Of a DNA stretch of 40,042 bases, positions 7,359-15,496 are shown in pieces. Numbering within the stretch: position 1 is the stretch's first letter; the number at the start of each line of letters is the position of its first letter. The notes under the pieces are model-generated. The model was not told the origin of the DNA. It did not search any database and saw only the letters and a program-made list of their open reading frames with translations. The DNA lies in the NCBI RefSeq assembly GCF_008042075.1, contig NZ_RDBN01000033.1, forward strand, positions 248,081 through 288,122, read 5' to 3'. The position numbers were made by a program, and so were the translations under genes. The DNA is from Streptomyces sp. UW30 (GTDB lineage Bacteria > Actinomycetota > Actinomycetes > Streptomycetales > Streptomycetaceae).

Positions 7359-8507
7359 ATGAGCACCTACCGCGACCTCACCGCCCCCATCGGCTCCCGC
7401 CGAGCCCCCGTGCTCCGAACGGTCGGCCCCCGGGAGCGCCGGTCACACCTGTCGGCGCCCAGAGTCCCCACCGTGGGCATCGACATCGGCGGCACCAAGG
7501 TGATGGCGGGCGTCGTGGACGCCGACGGCAACATCCTCGAGAAGGTCCGCACCGAGACCCCGGACAAGTCCAAGAGCCCCAAGGTCGTCGAGGACACCAT
7601 CGTCGAACTGGTCCTGGACCTGTCCGACCGCCACGACGTGCACGCCGTCGGCATCGGCGCGGCCGGCTGGGTCGACGCCGATCGCAACCGCGTCCTGTTC
7701 GCGCCCCACCTGTCCTGGCGCAACGAGCCCCTGCGGGACCGCATCGCCGGCCGCCTCGCGGTCCCCGTCCTGGTCGACAACGACGCCAACACCGCCGCCT
7801 GGGCCGAGTGGCGCTTCGGCGCCGGCCGCGGCGAGGACCACCTCGTCATGATCACGCTGGGCACCGGCATCGGCGGCGCGATCCTGGAGGACGGCCAGGT
7901 CAAGCGCGGCAAGTACGGCGTCGCCGGTGAGTTCGGCCATATGCAGGTCGTGCCCGGCGGCCACCGCTGCCCGTGCGGCAACCGCGGCTGCTGGGAGCAG
8001 TACAGCTCGGGCAACGCGCTGGTCAGGGAGGCACGCGAGCTGGCCGCCGCCGACTCGCCGGTGGCGTACGGGATCATCGAGCACGTCAAGGGACAGATCT
8101 CCGACATCACCGGCCCGATGATCACCGAACTGGCCCGCGACGGCGACGCCATGTGCATCGAGCTGCTGCAGGACATCGGCCAGTGGCTCGGCGTCGGCAT
8201 CGCCAACCTCGCGGCCGCCCTGGACCCGTCCTGCTTCGTGATCGGCGGCGGTGTGTCGGCCGCCGACGACCTGCTGATCGTCCCCGCGCGGGACGCCTTC
8301 AAGCGCCACCTCACCGGCCGCGGCTACCGTCCCGAGGCCCGCATCACCCGCGCCCAGCTCGGCCCCGAGGCCGGCATGGTCGGCGCCGCCGACCTGGCCC
8401 GCCTGGTCGCCCGCCGCTTCCGGCGCGCCAACCGGCGCCGGGTGGAGCGCTACGAGCGCTACGCGCGCTTCGCAGAAGCCCGCCGGACGTCCCAGGGGTC
8501 GGCGTGA
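7359..8507 (+). CDS. ROK-family sugar kinase (glucokinase-like)
   Basis: A 382-aa ATP-dependent hexose kinase. The phosphate-1 loop GIDIGGTK starts at residue 40. DNDAN (140-144) contains the catalytic Asp, LGTGIGGAI the adenosine/phosphate-2 motif, and GHRCPCGNRGCWEQ (201-214) the ROK zinc site with Cys204, Cys206 and Cys211. The ~36 N-terminal residues before the fold are poorly conserved-looking and basic, and the C-terminus ends in an Arg-rich tail; both extend it beyond the ~317 aa of Streptomyces GlkA. CAGAAT at about 7346-7351 lies 7 nt before ATG and may be a leaderless -10. The stop overlaps the next start (GTGA), so translation is coupled to the membrane protein gene. Confidence 0.92.
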   Translation: MSTYRDLTAPIGSRRAPVLRTVGPRERRSHLSAPRVPTVGIDIGGTKVMAGVVDADGNILEKVRTETPDKSKSPKVVEDTIVELVLDLSDRHDVHAVGIGAAGWVDADRNRVLFAPHLSWRNEPLRDRIAGRLAVPVLVDNDANTAAWAEWRFGAGRGEDHLVMITLGTGIGGAILEDGQVKRGKYGVAGEFGHMQVVPGGHRCPCGNRGCWEQYSSGNALVREARELAAADSPVAYGIIEHVKGQISDITGPMITELARDGDAMCIELLQDIGQWLGVGIANLAAALDPSCFVIGGGVSAADDLLIVPARDAFKRHLTGRGYRPEARITRAQLGPEAGMVGAADLARLVARRFRRANRRRVERYERYARFAEARRTSQGSA

Positions 8508-9085
8508 CCGTGTCCGTACCCCGCCAGACCGACTCCCCGGGCGAGCAGTCCCAGCCGGGCGAGGACCGTCGCCACAAGATCCGGCGCAGGGCGCTCACCC
8601 TGCTCATCATCGTGCTGCTCATCGGCGTCCCCGCCGGCTACCTGGTGATCTCCGCCAACCAGAGCCGCAACAGCGGCAAGGACAAGGAGGAGAAGTACTC
8701 CGCGACCGGCCTGTCCGAGGGCTGGCCGTCCAGGGTCCAGCGCCGGATCTACCAGATCCCGATCCCGGTGCCGTCGTACAAGGTCGCGTACTACGAGACG
8801 AACAACTGGCGCACCAGCCGTCTCTACGTCCAGTTCGAGACGACCGGCGAGAACCTGGACCCCTTCCTGAAGTCCATGGGCGTCCACCGGGACGGCCTGA
8901 AGAAGGACGACATCACCATCAACGCCCGCGACCAGAAGATCACCGGCTGGGACTTCACCGGATCCGGTCCGTGGTACGGCCTCGTCCACAAGCAGAAGGA
9001 CCCGGCGCCCACGAAGGACGTCGTGGTCAACCTTTCCGACCCGGACCACCCGTTCGTCTACGTCGTCTCGCGCACGACCCCTTGA
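8504..9085 (+). CDS. Membrane-anchored protein of unknown function, coupled to the ROK kinase
   Basis: A 193-aa protein starting at GTG 8504, which overlaps the kinase stop. A basic segment (HKIRRR) is followed by one transmembrane helix at about residues 30-50 (LTLLIIVLLIGVPAGYLVIS). The rest, about 140 residues, is predicted outside and looks like a small alpha/beta domain, with SRLYVQFETTGENLDPFL, GWDFTGSGPWYGLVHKQ and a terminal HPFVYVVSRTTP. There is no lipobox, no enzyme motif and no family I can name. The GTGA overlap implies it is made together with the kinase. It should not be read as part of a sugar transporter, because no permease is present. Confidence 0.8.
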   Translation: MTVSVPRQTDSPGEQSQPGEDRRHKIRRRALTLLIIVLLIGVPAGYLVISANQSRNSGKDKEEKYSATGLSEGWPSRVQRRIYQIPIPVPSYKVAYYETNNWRTSRLYVQFETTGENLDPFLKSMGVHRDGLKKDDITINARDQKITGWDFTGSGPWYGLVHKQKDPAPTKDVVVNLSDPDHPFVYVVSRTTP

Positions 9086-9129
9086 CGACTCCATGAGGTG
9101 CCGCGGCCCACGCCGGTCGCCGCGACCGA

Positions 9130-9152
9130 TTGTCAGACCCCGCCCGTAGAGT
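9130..9152 (+). promoter_or_regulatory. PafBC/RecA-NDp-type DNA-damage promoter
   Basis: TTGTCA-GAC, eight bases, then TAGAGT fits the actinobacterial LexA-independent damage promoter TTGTCRgtg-N8-TAnnnT (RecA-NDp, PafBC-dependent in mycobacteria). It lies 44 bases upstream of the SNF2 helicase ATG. The same architecture precedes the exonuclease III gene at 19073-19095. Confidence 0.65.
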
Positions 9153-9196
9153 CGAAGACGGTTGATCCGATTCGAGGGCGGGAGGTGACAGGGCGT

Positions 9197-12016
9197 ATGA
9201 GCGACAGGGCCGCGGTGGCCGAGCGAGCGGGGGAGAGCGTCCCCGTGCGGCTCGCGGCCGTCTTCCTGCCCGCGCCCCTCCCGCGCGAAGGCCGGATCGC
9301 CTTCTGGGACCCGGAGGGCGGCCCGCTGCCCGCCGAGGACACGGAGCTCACTGTCGTACGACGCCATGGAGCGGGAGTGCGCCGCAGGACCGCCCCCGCG
9401 CTGTCCCTGCCGGTCGGCGAGGCGCTGCCGCTGCTCGTGCGGGCCCGGCGCGACCCGGCCGCCCATCCCGCCACCGCCTGCTGGGGCGCGGCCGCGCTGC
9501 ACGCCCTGCGGCTCACCGCGCGCGGCCGGCTGCTGCCCGGCCTGACCCCCACCGGCCACGACGCCTGGCGGGCCGGCCCTCTCGACCCGGACGACATCGC
9601 GCATCTGCGCGCGGTCGCCGCGGCCCTGCCGTACGAGGGCCATGCGGTCCCCCTGCCCGGTCCGGGGCCCCTGCGGCTGCCCGAGCCGGAGGCGCTGATG
9701 CGCGCCTTCCTGGACGCGGTCGCCGACACCCTGCCCCGCACCCCCGCCGCACCGCACGTCTCGGGAAAGCCCTTCGCCGCGCGCGAGGCCCAGCGCCTGC
9801 CCGACGCCCAGGACTGGGCGGCCGAGGTCGCCGCCGGCATGGACGCGGGCGTGCGGATCTCGCTGCGCCTGGACCTGTCGGCGTACGACCTCTTCGACGA
9901 CCGCGACGACGGCGCACGCAGCGCGGGAGCGGCCATCGTCCAGGTGCACAGCCTCGCCGACCCCACCCTGGTGGCCGACGCGGCCGCCCTGTGGTCCGGT
10001 GAGGCGGACGCGGCCTTCGGGCCCCGCGCGCGGGTCGACGCGGCGCTGGCCGTGCGGCGCGCGGCCCGGGTGTGGGGGCCGCTCGACCGGCTGGCCGAGC
10101 AGGACGTGCCCGATGTGCTGGCCCTGTCCGACGAGGAGTTGGGCGACCTGCTGGGGGTGGCCACGACCCGGCTCGCGGCGGCCGGGGTGGCGGTGCACTG
10201 GCCCCGCGACCTGGCGCAGGACCTCAGCGCGGCGGCGGTCGTACGGCCCGCGCCGGGCTCGGCGACCGACGGCACCGGGTTCTTCGAGAGCGAGGAACTG
10301 CTGCAGTTCTGCTGGCAGTTGGCGATCGGCGGCGACCCGCTCAGCGAGGGTGAGATGGACGCGCTCGCCGAGGCGCACCGCCCGGTCGTCCGGCTGCGGG
10401 ACCGCTGGGTCCTGGTCGACCCGGCCCTGGTCCGCAAGGCCCGCAAGCGCGAACTGGGCCTGCTCGACCCGGTCGACGCGCTGTCCGTCGCCCTCACCGG
10501 CACCGCGGAGGTCGACGGCGAGACGGTCGAGGCGGTGCCGGTCGGCGCCCTGGCCACCCTGCGCGACCGGCTGACGGTGGGCGTAGGACCGGCACAGCCG
10601 CCACCGGGACTGCGGGCGACCCTGCGGGACTACCAACTGCGCGGCCTGGCCTGGCTGGAGCTCATGACGTCCCTGGGACTCGGCGGCTGCCTTGCCGACG
10701 ACATGGGACTGGGCAAGACGATCACGGTCATCGCCCTGCACCTCAAGCGCGCCCGCACGGCCCCGACCCTGGTGGTCTGCCCGGCCTCGCTGCTCGGCAA
10801 CTGGCAGCGGGAGATCACCCGTTTCGCGCCCGGCGTCCCCGTCCGCCGCTTCCACGGCCCGGACCGCACCCTGGAGGACCCGGACGACGGCTTCGTCCTC
10901 ACGACGTACGGCACCATGCGGTCGACGGCGCCGACGCTGGCCCAGCACACCTGGGGCATGGTCGTCGCCGACGAGGCACAGCACGTCAAGAACCCGTACT
11001 CGGCGACCGCGAAGGCCCTGCGCACGATCCCGACGCCCGCGCGCGTGGCGCTGACCGGCACACCGGTGGAGAACAACCTCTCCGAGCTGTGGGCCCTGCT
11101 CGACTGGACGACCCCGGGTCTGCTCGGCCCCCTGAAGTCCTTCCGCGCCCGGCACGCGCGCGCCGTGGAGAACGGCGAGGACGAGGAAGCGGTGACCCGG
11201 CTGGCCCGCCTCGTGCGCCCCTTCCTCCTGCGCCGCAAGAAGTCCGACCCCGGCATCGTCCCGGAGCTGCCGCCCAAGACCGAGACGGACCACCCGGTCC
11301 CGCTCACCCGTGAACAGGCGGCGCTCTACGAGGCGGTGGTGCGCGAGTCGATGTACGCCATCGAGACGGCGGACGGCATGGCCCGCCGGGGCCTGGTCCT
11401 GAAGCTCCTCACGTCCCTGAAACAGGTCTGCGACCACCCTGCGCTCTACCTGAAGGAGGAGACAGCGGCGACCGAGCGACTCGCCGTCCGCTCAGGGAAG
11501 TTGACCCTGCTCGACGAACTGCTGGACACCTTGCTGGCCGAGGACGGTTCGGCGCTGGTGTTCACGCAGTACGTGGGCATGGCCCGCATGATCGCCGCGC
11601 ACCTCGAGGCCCGGGCGGTCCCGGTGGAGCTGCTCCACGGCGGTACGCCCGTCCCGGAGCGCGAGCGGATGGTGGACCGCTTCCAGGCGGGCGCGACGCC
11701 AGTCCTGGTCCTGTCCCTGAAGGCCGCCGGCACCGGTCTGAACCTGACCCGCGCGGGCCATGTCGTCCACTTCGACCGCTGGTGGAACCCGGCCGTCGAG
11801 GAGCAGGCCACCGACCGCGCCTACCGCATCGGCCAGACCCAGCCCGTCCAGGTCCACCGCCTCATCACCGAGGGCACGGTCGAGGACCGCATCGCCGAGA
11901 TGCTCGAATCCAAGCGGGCCCTGGCCGACGCGATCCTCGGCTCCGGCGAGTCGGCCCTCACGGAACTGACGGACCGTGAGCTGTCCGACCTCGTGTCGCT
12001 GAGGAGGGAGTCGTGA
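9197..12016 (+). CDS. SNF2/RapA-family DEAD-box helicase (SWIM-partner type)
   Basis: A 939-aa ATP-dependent DNA translocase. The first ~470 residues are the helicase-associated region usual for bacterial SNF2 proteins paired with SWIM genes. The motor follows: ADDMGLGKT (Walker A, about 500-508), VVADEAQHVKN (Walker B DEAQ box, about 590-600), the motif III-like LTGTPVENN, and the C-terminal RecA lobe with TQYVGMARM, LSLKAAGTGLNL and RAYRIGQTQPVQVHRL. ATG 9197 is chosen because GGAGGTGA at 9181-9188, a perfect anti-16S match, precedes it by 8 nt; a longer frame from GTG 9098 would run across the promoter. The stop overlaps the SWIM start (GTGA). A role in chromatin remodelling or repair fits the damage-type promoter, but is inferred. 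Confidence 0.93.
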   Translation: MSDRAAVAERAGESVPVRLAAVFLPAPLPREGRIAFWDPEGGPLPAEDTELTVVRRHGAGVRRRTAPALSLPVGEALPLLVRARRDPAAHPATACWGAAALHALRLTARGRLLPGLTPTGHDAWRAGPLDPDDIAHLRAVAAALPYEGHAVPLPGPGPLRLPEPEALMRAFLDAVADTLPRTPAAPHVSGKPFAAREAQRLPDAQDWAAEVAAGMDAGVRISLRLDLSAYDLFDDRDDGARSAGAAIVQVHSLADPTLVADAAALWSGEADAAFGPRARVDAALAVRRAARVWGPLDRLAEQDVPDVLALSDEELGDLLGVATTRLAAAGVAVHWPRDLAQDLSAAAVVRPAPGSATDGTGFFESEELLQFCWQLAIGGDPLSEGEMDALAEAHRPVVRLRDRWVLVDPALVRKARKRELGLLDPVDALSVALTGTAEVDGETVEAVPVGALATLRDRLTVGVGPAQPPPGLRATLRDYQLRGLAWLELMTSLGLGGCLADDMGLGKTITVIALHLKRARTAPTLVVCPASLLGNWQREITRFAPGVPVRRFHGPDRTLEDPDDGFVLTTYGTMRSTAPTLAQHTWGMVVADEAQHVKNPYSATAKALRTIPTPARVALTGTPVENNLSELWALLDWTTPGLLGPLKSFRARHARAVENGEDEEAVTRLARLVRPFLLRRKKSDPGIVPELPPKTETDHPVPLTREQAALYEAVVRESMYAIETADGMARRGLVLKLLTSLKQVCDHPALYLKEETAATERLAVRSGKLTLLDELLDTLLAEDGSALVFTQYVGMARMIAAHLEARAVPVELLHGGTPVPERERMVDRFQAGATPVLVLSLKAAGTGLNLTRAGHVVHFDRWWNPAVEEQATDRAYRIGQTQPVQVHRLITEGTVEDRIAEMLESKRALADAILGSGESALTELTDRELSDLVSLRRES

Positions 12017-14886
12017 CGGGGCCGGCCGAGCCGGGGCGTGCGGCGGGCGGCGAGCCTGAGCCCAGCCCGGCCGACGCGGTACGCCGAGCGCTGCGGGCTG
12101 CCCGGGAGCGGCGGGAGGCGGCTCCGGGCGCAGCGGGGGACCAGGGCCTGGCGGAGCCCTCCGACGGGCGGGATTCGGAGCGAGGGGCGCCTGCGAGTGA
12201 GGAGTTGGCGGCGGGTGAGTACGAGCGCCGGGGAGCCCGGCCGGGTGACGCCGCACGTGCGGCACTGCGGCGGGCGGTAGTTGCCAGGCGGGGTGGGAGT
12301 GAGGGCGCCGAGGAGGAGGCCGGGGAGGACAGCAAGGGAGCTGAGCCGGGGGCTGCCTCGGACGGTGAGAAGGCCGTTTCCGAGGGTGGTTCCGTCGCGG
12401 CGCGGAGTGCTGCGGACGAGGACGATGCGGAGGGCGACCGTGGCGTGACACGGCCCGCGGTACCCCGCACCGCCGGCGGGGGCGAGGACTCGGACCGGCC
12501 CGGTGCGGGGGCGGGTTCGGCCGCCGACGTACCCGACCCCGCGTCCGACCGGCGAGGGGCGCGCCCCGCGGATGTCGCCCGAGAGGCGTTGCGCGCTGCC
12601 ATGGAGGACCGGCGACGGGCCGAGGCGGAGGAACCCGACCGGGGTGCTCAGGGCGCGCGACGGGTGCGTCGGCCCGCGGTGACGACCGGTTCCGATGGCC
12701 GACGTGGAGGGGAGGGGCGTACCGACAGCCTGCGTGGTCGTGCCGAGAGCATGCGTGTCCGTGACGTACAGAGCCTGCTCGCCGGTGCCTTCCGGATGCC
12801 GTCGTCGGACTCGCCGTCGGACGCGCCCCAGGGGGACGACTCGGGGCCGCCCGATCCGACCGACCGGCACCCGGCACCCACCGACGCCGCGTCTTCGGCC
12901 GTTACGCCTCCCACGGCGCCGTCCTCATGGGCCGGCAGCGATCACTCACCCGCTCCTGCGGCACCCCAAGTACCCCGCTCCATGGCCGTCCCCGCCCGAG
13001 ACGGTGAACTCCGGCGTACCTTCCCCGCCTTCGCGCCCCGCCCGTCCGACGACGACCGCATCGCCGAGAGTTGGTGGGGCGACGCCTGGGTGACCGCGTT
13101 GGAGGAGGGCGCCCTCGATGCCAAGCGGCTTGTGCGGGGCCGAGGTTACGCGCAGGAGGGGCATGTCGATGCCATCACCGTGACGCCGGGCCTCGTGCTG
13201 GCGTATGTGCGCGGCAGCCGGCCGCGGCCGTATCGCGTGCAGGTGCGGCTGCGGACGCTGGACGACGCGGACTGGGCGCGGTTCCTCGACGCCGTCGCGG
13301 AGCGGCCGGGGCACATCGCGGCCCTGCTGGACAAGGAGATGCCGCAGTCCCTCGCCGAGTGTGGCGTGCCACTGTTGCCGGGACCGGGCGACCTGGAGCC
13401 CCGTTGCAGCTGCCCCGACCGCGGCCACCCCTGCAAACACGCCGCCGCCCTCTGCTATCAGACCGCACGCCTGCTGGACGCCGACCCCTTCGTCCTGCTT
13501 CTGCTGCGCGGCCGCGGTGAGCGCGAGTTGCTCGACTCGCTGTCCCGCCTGAGCGCCGCCCGCGCGGCCCGTGCCGCACAGGAACAGGAGCCGGCGCCCC
13601 TGGCGGGCGTGCGGGCCACCGACGCCCTCACCCCGGACCGTCGACTCCAGGTCGCCCGGTCCCGGCAACAGTGGCACGCCACACTCGGCGAGGGACTGCG
13701 GCATCTCCTTGTCCAGCAGGGCGTCCCTCCCTACGCCAACGCCCTCTCGGGCCACATGGGCGCCACCATCCGCCGAGCCGTCCGCACCGCCCACCTGACA
13801 GCGGAGCAGATCGAGGAGCTCGGCCGAGAGCTGGACGCGATCCGCGACGAGGTGATCGCCAGCCGTGGCGAGAAGGACGCCGCCTACATCCGCAAGGTCA
13901 TCTCGGCGCAGCGCAAGCTCGAGTTGGTCAGCAGGGGCGTGCTGCTGTTCTCGTTCTTCCCGCCCGCGTGGCTGCTCGGCACCGCCGGGCTGTCCGTGGC
14001 GAAGATCATGGACAACATGGAGATCGGTCACAACGTCCTGCACGGCCAGTGGGACTGGATGCGAGACCCGAAGATTCACTCCACCACGTGGGAATGGGAT
14101 CACGTCTCGCCGTCCGACCAGTGGAAGCACTCGCACAACGAGCTGCACCACACGTACACCAACGTGATCGGCAAGGACAACGACCTCGGCTACGGCATCA
14201 TGCGCGTCGACGAGGACCAGAAGTGGCACCCGATCCACCTCGGCCAGCCCCTGTGGAACTTCATCAACGCCTGCTTCTTCGAGTACGGCATCGCAGCGTA
14301 CGACCTGGAGCTCGGCAAGAACCTGCACAAACGCCGCCGCAAGAACCCGGAGTTCCGCGCGCGGGCCAAGGCCGTGGGCCGCAAGATCCGCAAGCAGGTG
14401 CTCAAGGACTACGTGATCCACCCGCTGCTGGCAGGCCCGTCGTTCCTCACCACGCTCGCCGCCACGTTTACCGCGAACCTGGTCCGCAACATCTGGTCCC
14501 ACTCGGTGATCATGTGCGGGCACTTCCCCGAGGGCGTGCAGGTCTTCGAGCGCCGGTCGATCAAGGGCGAGACGCGCGGCCAGTGGTACCTGCGCCAGAT
14601 GATGGGCTCGGCGAACATCAGCGGCAGCAGAGCCATGCACTTCATGACCGGCAACCTGTCGCACCAGATCGAGCACCACCTGTTCCCGGACCTGCCGAGC
14701 AACCGGTACGCCGAGGTCGCGGTGAAGGTGCGCGCGCTGTTCGAAAAGTACGAGCTGGAGTACGTCACCGGCCCGCTGCCCAAGCAGGTGTTCTCCGCGT
14801 GGCACAAGGTCTTCCGGCTCTCGCTGCCGAACAGGAAGCCCAAGGTCAAAACGCCGGCCCGCGAGCAGGAGCTCGTCGCGGCCTGA
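12013..14886 (+). CDS. In-frame fusion: SWIM zinc-finger protein (truncated) joined to a fatty-acid desaturase
   Basis: One uninterrupted 957-codon frame. Residues 1-320 are low-complexity, with three copies of an Arg/Ala helix (PADAVRRALRAARERR at 18-33, PGDAARAALRRAVVARR at 77-93, PADVAREALRAAMEDRR at 185-201). Residues 340-540 are a SWIM protein with the zinc motif CSC-x6-CKH (C465, C467, C474, H476). Its usual C-terminal half is missing. Residues 545-570 are translated from an inverted copy of codons 437-462. From about 582 (ATG 13756) the protein is a membrane desaturase of about 376 aa with all three His boxes: HNVLH (673-677), HSHNELHH (706-713) and HQIEHH (884-889). A SWIM protein paired with SNF2 should be soluble and DNA-bound, so the fusion is anomalous. 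No ribosome binding site precedes ATG 13756. The desaturase may be made only as a fusion, or the locus may be misassembled. Confidence 0.8.
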   Translation: MTGPAEPGRAAGGEPEPSPADAVRRALRAARERREAAPGAAGDQGLAEPSDGRDSERGAPASEELAAGEYERRGARPGDAARAALRRAVVARRGGSEGAEEEAGEDSKGAEPGAASDGEKAVSEGGSVAARSAADEDDAEGDRGVTRPAVPRTAGGGEDSDRPGAGAGSAADVPDPASDRRGARPADVAREALRAAMEDRRRAEAEEPDRGAQGARRVRRPAVTTGSDGRRGGEGRTDSLRGRAESMRVRDVQSLLAGAFRMPSSDSPSDAPQGDDSGPPDPTDRHPAPTDAASSAVTPPTAPSSWAGSDHSPAPAAPQVPRSMAVPARDGELRRTFPAFAPRPSDDDRIAESWWGDAWVTALEEGALDAKRLVRGRGYAQEGHVDAITVTPGLVLAYVRGSRPRPYRVQVRLRTLDDADWARFLDAVAERPGHIAALLDKEMPQSLAECGVPLLPGPGDLEPRCSCPDRGHPCKHAAALCYQTARLLDADPFVLLLLRGRGERELLDSLSRLSAARAARAAQEQEPAPLAGVRATDALTPDRRLQVARSRQQWHATLGEGLRHLLVQQGVPPYANALSGHMGATIRRAVRTAHLTAEQIEELGRELDAIRDEVIASRGEKDAAYIRKVISAQRKLELVSRGVLLFSFFPPAWLLGTAGLSVAKIMDNMEIGHNVLHGQWDWMRDPKIHSTTWEWDHVSPSDQWKHSHNELHHTYTNVIGKDNDLGYGIMRVDEDQKWHPIHLGQPLWNFINACFFEYGIAAYDLELGKNLHKRRRKNPEFRARAKAVGRKIRKQVLKDYVIHPLLAGPSFLTTLAATFTANLVRNIWSHSVIMCGHFPEGVQVFERRSIKGETRGQWYLRQMMGSANISGSRAMHFMTGNLSHQIEHHLFPDLPSNRYAEVAVKVRALFEKYELEYVTGPLPKQVFSAWHKVFRLSLPNRKPKVKTPAREQELVAA
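13321..13398 (+). repeat. Template arm of a 78-bp perfect inverted repeat (SWIM domain)
   Basis: Native SWIM coding sequence (ALLDKEMPQSLAECG and following). Its exact reverse complement occurs at 13645-13722, 246 bases downstream. The match starts and stops abruptly at both ends. Confidence 0.9.
13645..13722 (-). repeat. Inverted copy of 13321-13398 at the SWIM/desaturase joint
   Basis: All 78 bases are the reverse complement of 13321-13398. The segment is 26 codons long, read as LQVARSRQQWHATLGEG and onward, and keeps the frame open. Upstream lies SWIM sequence and downstream desaturase sequence, so the copy occupies the breakpoint itself. Confidence 0.9.
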
Positions 14887-15161
14887 TTCCCGGTATTGGC
14901 TCAGATCTTTCGGCCGTACCGGCGGCACCGCCGGGTTCGGTGAGATCCGTGCGGATGGTGGGCAACCGCGACTTAGGCCGTACGACACGGGATCCGGGAC
15001 AGCCCGGTGTCCGGCTGCACTGCTACCTGGACGTGCTCCAGGAGCTCAACACACAGTCCCCGGCGAGGTGTTGTAGTGCGCTGACCTGCCATGGTCGGGC
15101 CGATAGTCGGGTGCGTACGCTCGCTTTGCCGACGGGCGGGCTGGGTGGAAGGCATGGGGCT
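14887..15161. other. Scar region, no intact gene
   Basis: The bases between the desaturase stop and the ligase relic hold only short peptides (for example VGNRDLGRTTRDPG) that match nothing I recognise. Minus-strand frames through it are uninformative. It is likely decayed coding DNA. Confidence 0.4.
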
Positions 15162-15270
15162 GTGACGCGGGCGCTGCCGGAACCGATGCTCGCCGCCCCT
15201 GTGTCCGACCCGGCTCTGCTGCCGGGATGGGCGGGTGAGCCGAAATTATGGATGGGGTTTTGTTCTGTCC
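15162..15270 (+). pseudogene. N-terminal relic of an ATP-dependent DNA ligase (LigC/LigD-like)
   Basis: From GTG 15162, preceded by GGAAGG at about 15148, the frame reads MTRALPEPMLAAPVSDPALL, then PGWAGEPK. This is how actinobacterial ATP-dependent ligases begin, leading to the adenylation motif KxDG. Here the motif is broken: the bases read EPK-LWMGF where EPKWDGF is expected, an indel exactly at the active-site lysine loop. Nothing resembling the remaining ~280 residues follows. It is a degraded fragment. TTA, a rare bldA-dependent codon in Streptomyces, occurs in the damaged motif, which fits loss of selection. Identification rests on about 28 residues. Confidence 0.6.
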
Positions 15271-15288
15271 GTTGTCCGCTGCGGGCAT

Positions 15289-15323
15289 GGTGCAGGGCCC
15301 TCCGGTGTGAAGGGCCCTGGACC
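15289..15323. terminator. Strong hairpin in the scar region
   Basis: Arms GGTGCAGGGCCCT (15289-15301) and AGGGCCCTGGACC (15311-15323) pair over 13 bp with one mismatch, around a 9-nt loop. Each arm also contains the palindrome AGGGCCCT or most of it. It could be a terminator or an attachment-site-like structure near the integrase relic; no T-run follows. Confidence 0.5.
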
Positions 15324-15496
15324 AGTGGTGGCGTCGGTTCTACCAGCCGCCCCCCGACGCGGTCGCGAACGCGTCCTCCAAGATTTCGATGCTGCCCTGC
15401 CCTGCGAGGCGATGCGGAGGTCACCGTATCCGGGATCGCCCGCGCCGCGAGCGCCGCCCGTCGGATTTGACGTTTTCACGTCCTGAAGGAGAGTGA

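Noticed and set aside
13399..13644. Invertible switch (phase variation) between the 78-bp arms
   Set aside because: No recombinase gene or site is adjacent, and inversion would destroy the SWIM zinc motif without creating an alternative product; templated insertion explains the joint better.
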